Shown: positions 33,457 through 41,853 of the stretch, piece after piece
Layout: every line of letters starts with the position of its first letter
Position numbering within the stretch: position 1 is the stretch's first letter
NCBI RefSeq assembly: GCF_012927345.1
Contig: NZ_JABBGJ010000063.1
Coordinates: 1 to 43,947 of the forward strand
Origin: Paraburkholderia polaris
Lineage (GTDB): Bacteria; Pseudomonadota; Gammaproteobacteria; Burkholderiales; Burkholderiaceae
DNA length: 43,947 bases
Direction: 5' to 3'
Program-made: the position numbers and the translations under genes
Notes under the pieces: model-generated
Databases searched by the model: none
What the model saw: the letters and a program-made list of their open reading frames with translations, nothing else
Told to the model about the DNA's origin: nothing

Positions 33457-33965
33457 GGAAGGTCCTGTTCTTGAGGGGCGTTGTTTGTCTGTTCGCGGAC
33501 GGGCTGGGCGGTGGTCGAGGCGATTGCCACCGTGACGCCGTCGTGTACGGTTTTGCGCACGAGTAGCCGTGCGTTGGGGGTATTGGGCGTGATTGATGCA
33601 ATCGAGGCGCCTGAGGCAACCGATGCATAGGCCGCACCAGGTGCGCTGGCCACATCAGATTCGGCCGCCGCGGCGAGCAAGGCGCACGGCTCGCAGACGC
33701 CGTCTATGCCGAGATGCTCGCGTGCGGCTGCCGACGGATCGTCCACGGAGATCGCCGCAATCTGCGCGCGGCTGAACAACTTCAGCGGCAGCGCGTGACG
33801 TGCGCAGAATTCAAGCAGGCCGGCTTCGTGGGCTTTGGTGGCGACCGAGGCAATCGTGCTGATTTCATCGAAGGCATGCGAGCCGAGTGTGGCACGCACA
33901 GCCGCTTCGATCTGCTCAGCCGAGCTGTGCAAGCGACAACCGATGCCGACGGTTAGCGTTTTCAT
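33453..33965 (-). CDS. cobE: CobE / CbiG C-terminal domain protein
   Basis: 170 residues. The conserved part (about 1-105) reads LTVGIGCRLHSSAEQIEAAV, IASVATKAHEAGLLEFCARH and LPLKLFSRAQIAAI, the CbiG C-terminal fold. In the aerobic pathway the stand-alone protein is called CobE; its exact role in corrin ring formation is not fully settled. The last 60 residues are low in complexity (Ala/Ser/Thr) and carry no known motif. Both ends overlap neighbours by four bases (cobA upstream, cobO downstream), so the three are tightly coupled. The open frame runs upstream through the repeat region of cobA in another frame and is not coding there. Confidence 0.85.
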   Translation of the reverse strand: MKTLTVGIGCRLHSSAEQIEAAVRATLGSHAFDEISTIASVATKAHEAGLLEFCARHALPLKLFSRAQIAAISVDDPSAAAREHLGIDGVCEPCALLAAAAESDVASAPGAAYASVASGASIASITPNTPNARLLVRKTVHDGVTVAIASTTAQPVREQTNNAPQEQDLP

Positions 33966-34897
33966 TGAGCGTCCGTGGCGTCCGCTGGGTCCGACGCACC
34001 CGAAGCAGAAGCACCCGAAGCACCCGAAGCACCCGAAGCACCCGAAGCACCCGAAGCACCCGAAGCACCCGAAGCACCCGAAGCGTCCGCCGCTCCGGAC
34101 GATCCTGTCATGTTTGCAGCACCCACCGCACCCACCGCACCAGCATTCGCAGCATCCCGCGCCAAAGCCAGTGACGCCACTCCGCCAATCACTACGATCG
34201 CCGGCGAGCCGAGTCCGGCGCGCGAGACCGCTTCCGCGAACTCGCCGAGTTGAGCGAGCACGTGCCGTTGCTCGGGACGCGTGGCCGACTCGATCGCTGC
34301 GCACGGCGTATCGGCGCGCATGCCGGCCGCGAGCAACGCACCGGTGATATCGTTCAGCCGCCGCATGCCCATGTAAATCACGAGCGTCATCCGCGTAGCG
34401 ACGAGCGCGGCCCAGTCCGGTTCGCCGCTGCCGGCGCCGTGCCCAGTGACGAACACCACGCCTTGCGCGTGATCGCGATGCGTCACAGGAATGCCGATTG
34501 CCGCGGGCGCCGCAATCCCGGCTGTGATGCCGTTGATCACGTCCACCTCGATACCCGCTGCATGCAGCGCCTGCTGTTCTTCGCCGCCACGGCCGAACAC
34601 GAACGGATCGCCGCCTTTCAAACGCGCGACGCTACGCCCGGCCCGCACGTGTTCGAGCATCTGCGCGACGATGCCGGCCTGCGGCGTCGACGGGTGCCCG
34701 CCACGTTTGCCGACATACACGACCAGCGCGTCGGCGCGCGCGAACTGCAGCACGTCAGGGTTCACCAGATCGTCGACCAGCACCACGTCGGCTTGCGCCA
34801 GGGCGCGAGTCGCCTTGAGCGTCATCAGTTCGACATCGCCGGGGCCGGCGCCGATCAGCCAGGCGCGGGTCATCGCGGCGAGCATGGCGCGCGCCAT
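33962..34897 (-). CDS. cobA: Uroporphyrinogen-III C-methyltransferase (SUMT)
   Basis: It methylates uroporphyrinogen III at C2 and C7 with SAM to precorrin-2, the branch point to B12 and siroheme. The methyltransferase domain spans about residues 10-245: WLIGAGPGDVELMTLKATRA, VVLVDDLVNPDVLQFA, VYVGKRGGHPSTPQ, VARLKGGDPFVFGRGGEE and NGITAGIAAPAAIGIPVTHR are all canonical. After residue about 255 comes a tail of Ser-Gly-Ala repeats encoded by a 9-bp tandem repeat, not found in the family. The start is one of three ATGs (34897, 34885, 34873); no ribosome site decides. It is the first gene of the minus-strand operon, behind a cobalamin riboswitch. Confidence 0.94.
   Translation of the reverse strand: MARAMLAAMTRAWLIGAGPGDVELMTLKATRALAQADVVLVDDLVNPDVLQFARADALVVYVGKRGGHPSTPQAGIVAQMLEHVRAGRSVARLKGGDPFVFGRGGEEQQALHAAGIEVDVINGITAGIAAPAAIGIPVTHRDHAQGVVFVTGHGAGSGEPDWAALVATRMTLVIYMGMRRLNDITGALLAAGMRADTPCAAIESATRPEQRHVLAQLGEFAEAVSRAGLGSPAIVVIGGVASLALARDAANAGAVGAVGAANMTGSSGAADASGASGASGASGASGASGASGASGASASGASDPADATDAQ
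33997..34083 (-). repeat. 9-bp tandem repeat encoding (Ser-Gly-Ala)n at the cobA 3' end
   Basis: Eight perfect CACCCGAAG units (plus-strand reading, 34012-34083), one more at 33997-34005 and a 6-bp partial between them. The unit is a multiple of three, so slippage would change the length of the C-terminal tail without a frameshift. Confidence 0.95.
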
Positions 34898-35104
34898 GTC
34901 GTGACAAGCGGGAGCGGGTGACGCTTGATGCGGCCGGAGGCGGCGGAAATTGAAGTCATGCGGTGCTACGGATTACGCGCGACGAACAGCGCCGCTCGCC
35001 GCGTTTCCCTTAGGAAAACGCCAACGGCCGCGCCACGTCGAGCTTCAGCGCCTTCACATCCGTCCCTCGCGGATTCCGGCGGCCGGCAGCGTGACGTTCA
35101 CTGC

Positions 35105-35307
35105 CTCCGCGTCTGGCCGGTATCCGGGCTGGCGGCCTCATGCGTTTTGCCTTCCCGTCCGGATTCGTCAGACAGTGGCATCAAAAACGCATGCGCGATG
35201 CGAAAGCACCGCAGGTCGCTTACCGTTGCGGGGACAGCACAGGTTGAGCGCAGCGAGCGCGGCCTGTTTCCCGTTTAACTGCATATGCGAACGCATATGC
35301 GGGCACC
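35105..35307 (-). ncRNA. Cobalamin riboswitch for the cobA-bluB operon
   Basis: Reading the minus strand from 35307: GGTGCC start, TTAAACGGGAAACAGG, AACCTGTGCTGTCCCCGC followed by AACGGTAAGCG, then GCCACTG (B12 box core), GGGAAGGC and GCCAGCCCGGATACCGGCC. These are the conserved blocks of the AdoCbl riboswitch in correct order. About 200 nt separate its 3' end from the cobA start. B12 excess should reduce expression of the operon. Confidence 0.93.
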
Positions 35308-35319
35308 AAACGCGCGCAT

Positions 35320-35348
35320 ACGATAGCACACGGCAGGCCGCGCCGGCA
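35320..35348 (-). promoter_or_regulatory. Candidate promoter for the minus-strand riboswitch transcript
   Basis: On the minus strand TATCGT (35325-35320) could serve as -10, 13 bp before the riboswitch start. The -35 (TGCCGG, 17 bp upstream) is poor, so this is a weak call supported mainly by position. Confidence 0.35.
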
Positions 35349-35381
35349 CTGCGGAAAGGCCCTGCCGCGCCGCGCGTTTCC

Positions 35382-35410
35382 TTGACGGCACGGGGCTCTC
35401 GGCCTAAACT
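35382..35410 (+). promoter_or_regulatory. Sigma-70-type promoter for the cobW-cobN operon
   Basis: TTGACG (35382-35387), 17 bp, then TAAACT (35405-35410). Transcription would start about 7 bp later, just before the riboswitch at 35423. Spacing and position are ideal. Confidence 0.65.
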
Positions 35411-35422
35411 CGCACGCACTTT

Positions 35423-35670
35423 GGTGCTCGTGTGCGCGCTCGTGCGCATGCAGTTAAACGGGAAACAGGGTGCCCACCTGCAACGGATCGGGTCAACCTG
35501 TGCTGCCCCCGCAACGGTAAGCGAAAAGCGGTGCCAGGCTGATTGCCTGACGCCGCGGAGCCGGCTTCGATGTCCACGCGCAAGGCCGCGTCGGCATATA
35601 ACCACTGGGCGAGAAACCACTCGTCCGGGAAGGGGAAGCGGCGCTTTCGCCAGCCCGGATACCGGCCAGA
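35423..35670 (+). ncRNA. Cobalamin riboswitch for the cobW-cobN-chlID operon
   Basis: Plus strand from the GGTGCTC start: TTAAACGGGAAACAGGGTGC, AACCTGTGCTGCCCCCGC followed by AACGGTAAGCG, ACCACTGGGCGA (B12 box core), GGGAAGGGGAAGCG and CCAGCCCGGATACCGGCC, all AdoCbl-riboswitch blocks in order. A variable arm between the blocks makes it longer than the minus-strand copy. The 215 nt up to cobW would hold the expression platform; only a short GTTGC/GCAAC stem near 35740 is seen there. Confidence 0.94.
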
Positions 35671-35884
35671 TTACGAAGAACGACCACCGCGGGGATGCGG
35701 CGGCGCGTTCATGACTTCATTCCCGCTTTCTGTTTTTCTGTTGCCCCGGCAACGCCGTTGTTCGTCCCCGAGTTTTGTTATTGTCGTTGCCTGTCGGGCC
35801 TGAGCCCCGTTCGCATGACCTATGCAGACAAAACGCGCAGACGCGCCGGCGTGCAGGGTGCAACTCCTACGGATGGACATCACG

Positions 35885-36985
35885 ATGCAAACTCAAATGC
35901 GCAAGATCCCCGTCACCATCGTCACGGGCTTTCTCGGCAGCGGCAAGACCACGCTACTGCGGCACATTCTTCAGCATGCGGGCGGCAAGCGCATCGCGGT
36001 GATCGTCAATGAGTTCGGCGAACTCGGCATCGACGGTGAAATCCTCAAGGGTTGCGGTATCGGTTGCGATGAAAACGGCGTCGAGACCGAAGGGCAACTG
36101 TATGAACTCGCGAACGGCTGCCTGTGCTGCACCGTGCAGGAAGAGTTTTTCCCGGTAATGGAAAAGCTGGTGGAGCGCCGCGAGCAGATCGATCACGTGC
36201 TGATCGAAACCTCCGGTCTCGCGTTGCCGAAGCCGCTGGTGCAGGCGTTCAACTGGCCGCAGATCAAGAATAGCTTTACCGTCGACGCGGTCGTCACCGT
36301 GGTTGACGGCCCGGCCGCGGCGAGCGGCCAGTTCGCCGACAATCCCGTCGCGGTGGATGCGCAACGCAAGGCCGATCCGAATCTCGATCACGAATCGCCG
36401 CTGCACGAATTGTTCGAAGACCAATTGTCGGCGGCCGATCTGGTGATTCTGAACAAAACCGATTTGCTCGACGAAGCGCATCAAGCTTCTGTCGAAGCTA
36501 CCATCCGCGAAGAAATTCCGCCGCAAGTGAAGATCGTGCGCGCGCAAATGGGCCACCTCGATCTGCATACGTTGCTGGGTCTCGAAGCGGCCTCGGAAGA
36601 AACGATCCACTTGCGTCACGATCACCATGGTTCGGCCGACGACGCCGATCACCATCACGACGAATTCGATTCGGTTGTCGTGCACGCGAATGTTCCGTCG
36701 CGCGAGGCCGTGATCGCAGCGTTGCAAGGACTTGTCGAAACGAACACGATTTACCGCGTGAAAGGTTTCGCGGCGTTGCCGGGTGCGGCGATGCGTCTGG
36801 TGATCCAGGGCGTGGGCCGTCGTTTCGATAGCTACTTCGACCGGCGCTGGCAAGCGGGTGAGGTGGACGAAGGCCTGCAAAGCCGCTTCGTGCTGATTGG
36901 CGAAGACCTCGACCAAGCCGCGCTACAACAGGCATTCGACGCCGCATTGAGCGGCGTGGCGAGCGCCCAGCCGCAACAGGCGTAA
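35885..36985 (+). CDS. cobW: CobW, GTPase metallochaperone of cobalamin synthesis
   Basis: 366 residues of the COG0523 G3E GTPase family, presumed to deliver or sense cobalt for the chelatase. P-loop TGFLGSGKTTLLRHIL (about residues 14-29), the metal-binding CxCC motif at 79-82 (NGCLCCTV), the Walker B-like LIETSGLALPKPLVQ, the guanine motif LNKTDLLDE, and a His-rich stretch (LRHDHHGSADDADHHHDE, about 245-262) that can bind metal. The start is uncertain: ATGs at 35822, 35873, 35885 and 35897 are in frame; 35885 is closest to the conserved region while keeping a normal N-terminus. It lies 6 bp before cobN and behind a cobalamin riboswitch. Confidence 0.93.
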   Translation: MQTQMRKIPVTIVTGFLGSGKTTLLRHILQHAGGKRIAVIVNEFGELGIDGEILKGCGIGCDENGVETEGQLYELANGCLCCTVQEEFFPVMEKLVERREQIDHVLIETSGLALPKPLVQAFNWPQIKNSFTVDAVVTVVDGPAAASGQFADNPVAVDAQRKADPNLDHESPLHELFEDQLSAADLVILNKTDLLDEAHQASVEATIREEIPPQVKIVRAQMGHLDLHTLLGLEAASEETIHLRHDHHGSADDADHHHDEFDSVVVHANVPSREAVIAALQGLVETNTIYRVKGFAALPGAAMRLVIQGVGRRFDSYFDRRWQAGEVDEGLQSRFVLIGEDLDQAALQQAFDAALSGVASAQPQQA

Positions 36986-36991
36986 TCCGTC

Positions 36992-39900
36992 ATGCATCTG
37001 CTGCGCACCACGCCGGGCGGTTTTGTCGACGATACGCAAGGCGTGATCCGTATCGATCAGCAGCCTGCCGATATCGTGGTGCTCAGCTCCGCCGATACCA
37101 CGCTGTCGCTGCTTGCGAGCGTGTTTCCTCGTCTGGGCGAGGGCTTTCCGAGTGTGCGGCTCGCGAACGTCACGTATTTGCGGCAGCCGGCTTCGGTCGA
37201 TTTCTATGTCGAAGACGTGTTGCAGCATGCGCGCGTCGTAGTGGTCGATCATCTCGGCGGCGAGGCGTATTGGCCGTACGGAATCGAACAGGTGGTCGCG
37301 CTCGCCGAGCGCAAGCGGCAGACGCTCGCGATGTTCTCCGGCGATCTGCAGGAAGATCCGAACCTGCTCGCGCGCAGTACCGCCGACGCCGATCTGTGTC
37401 ATCAGCTATGGCGCTATCTGCGCGAAGGCGGGCCGCAGAATGCCGAGGCGTTCCTGCGCTGCATCGCGTACCGCTCGCTTGGCTGGGGGCGTGAGCCTGC
37501 GCCGCCGCGCGCGTTGCCTGCCGCGACGCTCTACCATCCCGAACGCGATACACCGACGGTTGCCGACTGGCAGTCGCGCTGGCGTAAGGGCGCGCCGGTC
37601 GCTGCGATTCTGTTCTACAAGGCGCATCTGCAAGCGGCCAACACGGCCGTGTTCGACGCGCTTATCGATGCGCTCGAAGCACAAGGCCTGAATCCGCTGC
37701 CGATCGCGATTACCTCGCTGAAAGATGCGATGAGCCGTGAAGTCGTGCAGCAGTTGTGCGCGCAACATGATGTCGCGCTGGTGCTGAATACAACGGCATT
37801 CGCCGCGTCTGCCATCGACGACCCCGAGCCGCTTGCGCTCGCTGGCGACGCTCCGGTGATGCAGGTGATCCTGAGCGGCGGCAATCGCGAAGATTGGGTC
37901 AAGGACAATCAGGGCCTCAACTCGCGCGATATCGCCATGCATATCGCGCTGCCGGAAGTGGACGGCCGTATCATCACGCGGGCGATCAGCTTCAAGGGCC
38001 TCGCCTATCGTTGTCCGCACACCGAGGTCGATGTGGTCCGTTACCAACCGGACCTCGAACGCGTCAGCTTTCTGGCCGAACTGAGCCGCCGCTGGTGCCG
38101 TCTGCGCACGCTCGATAACGCGCAGAAGAAACTCGCGCTGATCCTCGCCAACTATCCAATGAGTGAAGGGCGGATCGGCAATGGCGTGGGTCTCGATACG
38201 CCGGCCTCGGTGGTCGGCATTCTGTCGATGTTGGCCGACCAAGGTTATCGGTTAAGCGAGCTGCCAGCCGACGGCGACGCATTGCTGAAAAAGCTGACCG
38301 AAGGCGTGACCAACGATCCGGTCGTGCGCGACTTGCGCCCCGCGTTGCAAAGCCTTGCGCTCGACGACTATTTTTTGTACTTCAACGCGTTACCTGTGGA
38401 AGCCCGCGATGCGCTGAACGCGCGCTGGGGTTCGCCCGAGCAGGATCCGACCTTGCGGCGCGGCCGTTTCATGATCGCGGGCTGGCGCTGCGGGCAAGTG
38501 TTTGTCGGGATTCAGCCGTCGCGTTCACGCGAGCAGGGCGATTACGCGAGCTATCACGACGCCGAACTCGTGCCACCCCATGCGTATCTGGCGTTCTATT
38601 TCTGGTTGCGTCATCAGTTCGGCATCGACGCGGTCGTACATGTCGGCAAGCATGGCAATCTCGAATGGCTGCCGGGCAAGAGCGTCGCCTTGAGCGATGC
38701 CTGCTGGCCCGATCTGATTCTCGGTCCGATGCCGCATCTGTATCCGTTCATCGTCAACGATCCGGGCGAGGGTAGTCAGGCGAAGCGTCGCGCGCAGGCC
38801 GTGATTATCGATCACCTGATGCCGCCGCTCACGCGCGCCGAAACTTACGGACCGTTGCAGGACCTCGAGCGCCAGGTCGACGAATACTATGAAGCGCTGA
38901 TGGTCGATCCGCGCCGCTCGAAGCTATTGAGGCGCACCATTCTCGCGACCATCGTCGAGCACAAACTGCATGACGAGCTGAGTCTCGCGGAACCGAACGG
39001 TCAGGACGATGAGGATGCGTTGCTGACACGCGTCGACGCCTGGCTGTGCGAGTTGAAGGAGGCGCAGATTCGCGATGGTTTGCATACGTTCGGGCAATCG
39101 CCCGATGGGGTGCAGCGGCGCGACACGTTGCTGGCTTTGGGACGCTTTCCGGTCGGCGATGGCCAGGGCGGCAAAGCCGGTTTGATCGATGCGTTGGCGC
39201 GCGATCTGCAGATGGATCATCTGTTCGACCCGCTGTCGGTGGATTGGTCTGCGGCGTGGGACGGTCCTCGTCCTGACGTATTGCAGTGTGTAAGCGACGC
39301 GCCTTGGCGGCACTGTGGCGATACACGCGAGCGTCTGGAACTGTTGGCGGCTGCGATGTTGCGCGGGGTGTGTGGTGATGAAACGTCCGATGCGGTGCCT
39401 GCAAGCGGGACCTTGTACCAAGCCGACCGTGTGATCGAACGCCTGCGCAACGACGTGCTTCCGCGGCTCGATGCCTGTGGTCCGCAGGAAATGCTGCATC
39501 TGAAGCGCGGCCTTGAAGGGCGTTTCGTGCCGCCGGGGCCGAGCGGTTCGCCTTCACGTGGACGGCCCGACGTGCTGCCCACCGGCCGCAACTTCTATTC
39601 GGTCGACACGCGCGCAGTTCCGACTCAAGCGGCATGGTCGCTTGGTTTGAAATCCGCGCAGCAGTTGATCGAACGGCACTTGCAGGAGAAAGGCGATTAC
39701 CCGCGCGCGATTGGCCTCTCTGTATGGGGCACCGCAACCATGCGCACCGGCGGCGACGATATCGCCCAGGCACTCGCCTTACTCGGCGTGCGGCCCAAGT
39801 GGGCGCCAGGCAGTCATCGCGTGACCGACTTCGAGATCATGCCGATCGAGGTATTCGACCGCCCGCGTATCGACGTCACCTTGCGCGTGTCCGGCTTTTT

Positions 39901-40792
39901 CCGCGATGCCTTCGCGAACGTGATGCATCTGTTCGACGCCGCCGTGCAAGCCGTTGCCGAACTCGACGAGCCCGAAGACCTGAACCCGATCCGCGCACGC
40001 GTGCTGCGCGAACGCGACGCGCTGATTGCGCGCGGCATGGACGCCGCCGAGGCGCGCAAGCGCGCCGGCTGGCGCGTCTTCAGCGCACGGCCCGGCGCCT
40101 ATGGCGCGGGTCTGCAGGACATGATCGACTCGCAGCAATGGCAAACCGATGCTGATCTCGCGAACGCCTATCAGGCGTGGGGTGGTTACGCCTACACGCA
40201 GAAAAGCGCCGGCGAAGAAGCGCGCCACGCGTTCGGCACGCGCCTCGCGGCGATGGACGTGGTGTTGCAGAACCAGGACAACCGCGAGCACGACCTGCTC
40301 GATTCGAACGATTACTACCAGTTTCAGGGTGGTATGGTCGCGGCGGTGCGGCATCTGGCGGGCTATCAACCGCAGATCTATCACGCCGATCACAGCAACC
40401 CGGCGGCACCGCGCGTTCGCACGCTGCACGAAGAGATTGCGCGTGTGGTCCGCTCGCGCGTGGTCAATCCAAAATGGCTCGATGGTGTGAAGCGTCACGG
40501 CTACAAAGGCGCCGCCGAGATCGCCGCGACGGTCGACTATCTCTACGGCTACGATGCAACCGCGCGCGTGATTGCCGATCATCAATATGCGCTTGTCACC
40601 GATGCCTATCTGAACGACGCCGATACACGCGAGTTCTTGCAGCGGCACAATCCGCACGCCATGCATTCGATCTGCGAGCGTTTGCTCGAAGCGATGCAGC
40701 GCGGGTTGTGGCAAGCGCCCGGTGACTATCGCGCGCAAGTTGAACAGCATCTGCTCGCGAGCGAGCAGCAGATCGAAGGAATGCAAAAATGA
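36992..40792 (+). CDS. cobN: Cobaltochelatase large subunit CobN
   Basis: 1266 residues, the usual size. It inserts Co2+ into hydrogenobyrinic acid a,c-diamide with ATP, together with AAA+ and VWA partner subunits. Characteristic blocks include PVMQVILSGGNREDWVKDNQ then GLNSRDIAMHIALPEVDGRI, HVGKHGNLEWLPGKSVALSD, PFIVNDPGEGSQAKRRAQAV, ARPGAYGAGLQDMIDSQQW, and EHDLLDSNDYYQFQGGM. The CobN/BchH fold is complete from start to end with no frameshift. It begins 6 bp after cobW; its stop overlaps the chlI start by four bases (ATGA). The chelatase partners here are ChlI/ChlD-like rather than CobS/CobT. Confidence 0.96.
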   Translation: MHLLRTTPGGFVDDTQGVIRIDQQPADIVVLSSADTTLSLLASVFPRLGEGFPSVRLANVTYLRQPASVDFYVEDVLQHARVVVVDHLGGEAYWPYGIEQVVALAERKRQTLAMFSGDLQEDPNLLARSTADADLCHQLWRYLREGGPQNAEAFLRCIAYRSLGWGREPAPPRALPAATLYHPERDTPTVADWQSRWRKGAPVAAILFYKAHLQAANTAVFDALIDALEAQGLNPLPIAITSLKDAMSREVVQQLCAQHDVALVLNTTAFAASAIDDPEPLALAGDAPVMQVILSGGNREDWVKDNQGLNSRDIAMHIALPEVDGRIITRAISFKGLAYRCPHTEVDVVRYQPDLERVSFLAELSRRWCRLRTLDNAQKKLALILANYPMSEGRIGNGVGLDTPASVVGILSMLADQGYRLSELPADGDALLKKLTEGVTNDPVVRDLRPALQSLALDDYFLYFNALPVEARDALNARWGSPEQDPTLRRGRFMIAGWRCGQVFVGIQPSRSREQGDYASYHDAELVPPHAYLAFYFWLRHQFGIDAVVHVGKHGNLEWLPGKSVALSDACWPDLILGPMPHLYPFIVNDPGEGSQAKRRAQAVIIDHLMPPLTRAETYGPLQDLERQVDEYYEALMVDPRRSKLLRRTILATIVEHKLHDELSLAEPNGQDDEDALLTRVDAWLCELKEAQIRDGLHTFGQSPDGVQRRDTLLALGRFPVGDGQGGKAGLIDALARDLQMDHLFDPLSVDWSAAWDGPRPDVLQCVSDAPWRHCGDTRERLELLAAAMLRGVCGDETSDAVPASGTLYQADRVIERLRNDVLPRLDACGPQEMLHLKRGLEGRFVPPGPSGSPSRGRPDVLPTGRNFYSVDTRAVPTQAAWSLGLKSAQQLIERHLQEKGDYPRAIGLSVWGTATMRTGGDDIAQALALLGVRPKWAPGSHRVTDFEIMPIEVFDRPRIDVTLRVSGFFRDAFANVMHLFDAAVQAVAELDEPEDLNPIRARVLRERDALIARGMDAAEARKRAGWRVFSARPGAYGAGLQDMIDSQQWQTDADLANAYQAWGGYAYTQKSAGEEARHAFGTRLAAMDVVLQNQDNREHDLLDSNDYYQFQGGMVAAVRHLAGYQPQIYHADHSNPAAPRVRTLHEEIARVVRSRVVNPKWLDGVKRHGYKGAAEIAATVDYLYGYDATARVIADHQYALVTDAYLNDADTREFLQRHNPHAMHSICERLLEAMQRGLWQAPGDYRAQVEQHLLASEQQIEGMQK

Positions 40793-41853
40793 ACGCAGCG
40801 ACCCAACGGCCCGCTTTTCCATTTGCCGCGCTGATCGGCCAGACGCCATTGCAGCAGGCGCTATTGCTGGCTGCGATCGATCCGGGTCTGGGTGGCGTAT
40901 TGGTGAGCGGGCCGCGCGGCACGGCGAAATCGACCGCTGCGCGCGCGCTCGCCGAATTGTTGCCGGAAGGGCGGTTGGTGAATTTGCCGCTCGGTGCGAG
41001 TGAAGATCGCCTGATCGGCACGCTCGATATCGAAACCGTGCTGCGCGATGGCTCAGTACGCTTTTCGCCCGGCTTACTTGCGAAAGCGCATCGCGGCGTG
41101 CTGTATGTCGATGAAGTGAATCTGCTGCCCGACGCGCTCGTCGATGCGTTACTCGATGCCGCTGCCAGTGGTGTGAATACCGTCGAACGCGATGGTGTCT
41201 CGCATAGCCACGATGCGAGCTTTGTGCTGATCGGTACGATGAATCCGGAAGAAGGCGAGTTGCGGCCGCAACTGATCGATCGATTTGGTTTGATGGTCGA
41301 GTTGCAAAACTGTTTTGAGCCGCAGGTGCGTCAGCAGATTGTCAAAGCGCGTCTGGCGTTCGATCTCGATCCGCGGGGTTTCCGTGCTGGCTATACCCAG
41401 CAACAGGAAACATATGTTCAGCGGATTCGTGCGGCGCGTGAAGCACTGCCGCAACTCGACTTCGACGACGCCGTACATGCGCATGTCAGCGCACTGTGCA
41501 TCGACGCGGCGGTCGATGGGTTGCGTGCCGATCTCGTGATGTTGCGTGCAGCGCGGGCATTGGCTGCGCTGGAGCAGGCGTCTGCGGTTACGACGGAACA
41601 TGTCGAGCGGGTCGCTGAGGCGGTGCTGACACATCGGCGTCACGATCGCGAGACGCGTGCAGGTGATGACGCACATGAGAGCAAAGCGCAGCGGCCGACT
41701 GCTGACGATGCGAATGCCGCGCCTTCGCAACCTTCGCAGGATACAGCGCCAGACGCCGCTGCTACCGATAGCGATTGGGGTTACTTGCCACCGCAGCCAG
41801 CGGGCGTTGCGCAGGTCAAAGGCGTCATTCCGCTCAACGCAAAAAAACGCTGA
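40789..41853 (+). CDS. chlI: AAA+ ATPase subunit of the chelatase (ChlI/BchI-like)
   Basis: 354 residues. The AAA+ module of Mg-chelatase I type has Walker A GPRGTAKSTAARALAELLPE (about 41-60), LPLGASEDRLIGTLDIE, Walker B GVLYVDEVNLLPDALVDALL and the sensor-I region FVLIGTMNPEEGELRPQLID then RFGLMV. The remaining C-terminus is low-complexity and Ala/Asp/Gln-rich (about 285-335), and probably links to the next subunit. In this operon it should power cobalt insertion by CobN. It overlaps cobN by four bases. The gene is often annotated as magnesium chelatase subunit, but context supports a cobaltochelatase role. Confidence 0.92.
   Translation: MNAATQRPAFPFAALIGQTPLQQALLLAAIDPGLGGVLVSGPRGTAKSTAARALAELLPEGRLVNLPLGASEDRLIGTLDIETVLRDGSVRFSPGLLAKAHRGVLYVDEVNLLPDALVDALLDAAASGVNTVERDGVSHSHDASFVLIGTMNPEEGELRPQLIDRFGLMVELQNCFEPQVRQQIVKARLAFDLDPRGFRAGYTQQQETYVQRIRAAREALPQLDFDDAVHAHVSALCIDAAVDGLRADLVMLRAARALAALEQASAVTTEHVERVAEAVLTHRRHDRETRAGDDAHESKAQRPTADDANAAPSQPSQDTAPDAAATDSDWGYLPPQPAGVAQVKGVIPLNAKKR

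Noticed and set aside
33997..34083. CRISPR-like array
   Set aside because: Units are 9 bp, directly adjacent and without spacers, and they lie in a coding region.
33453..34304. Long minus frame upstream of cobE with Gly-Cys-Phe repeats
   Set aside because: It is the 9-bp repeat of cobA read in another frame. The CobE family similarity starts only at the ATG at 33965.
35711..35803. 30-codon leader peptide between riboswitch and cobW
   Set aside because: An open frame with hydrophobic residues exists, but there is no ribosome site and no attenuator-like arrangement.
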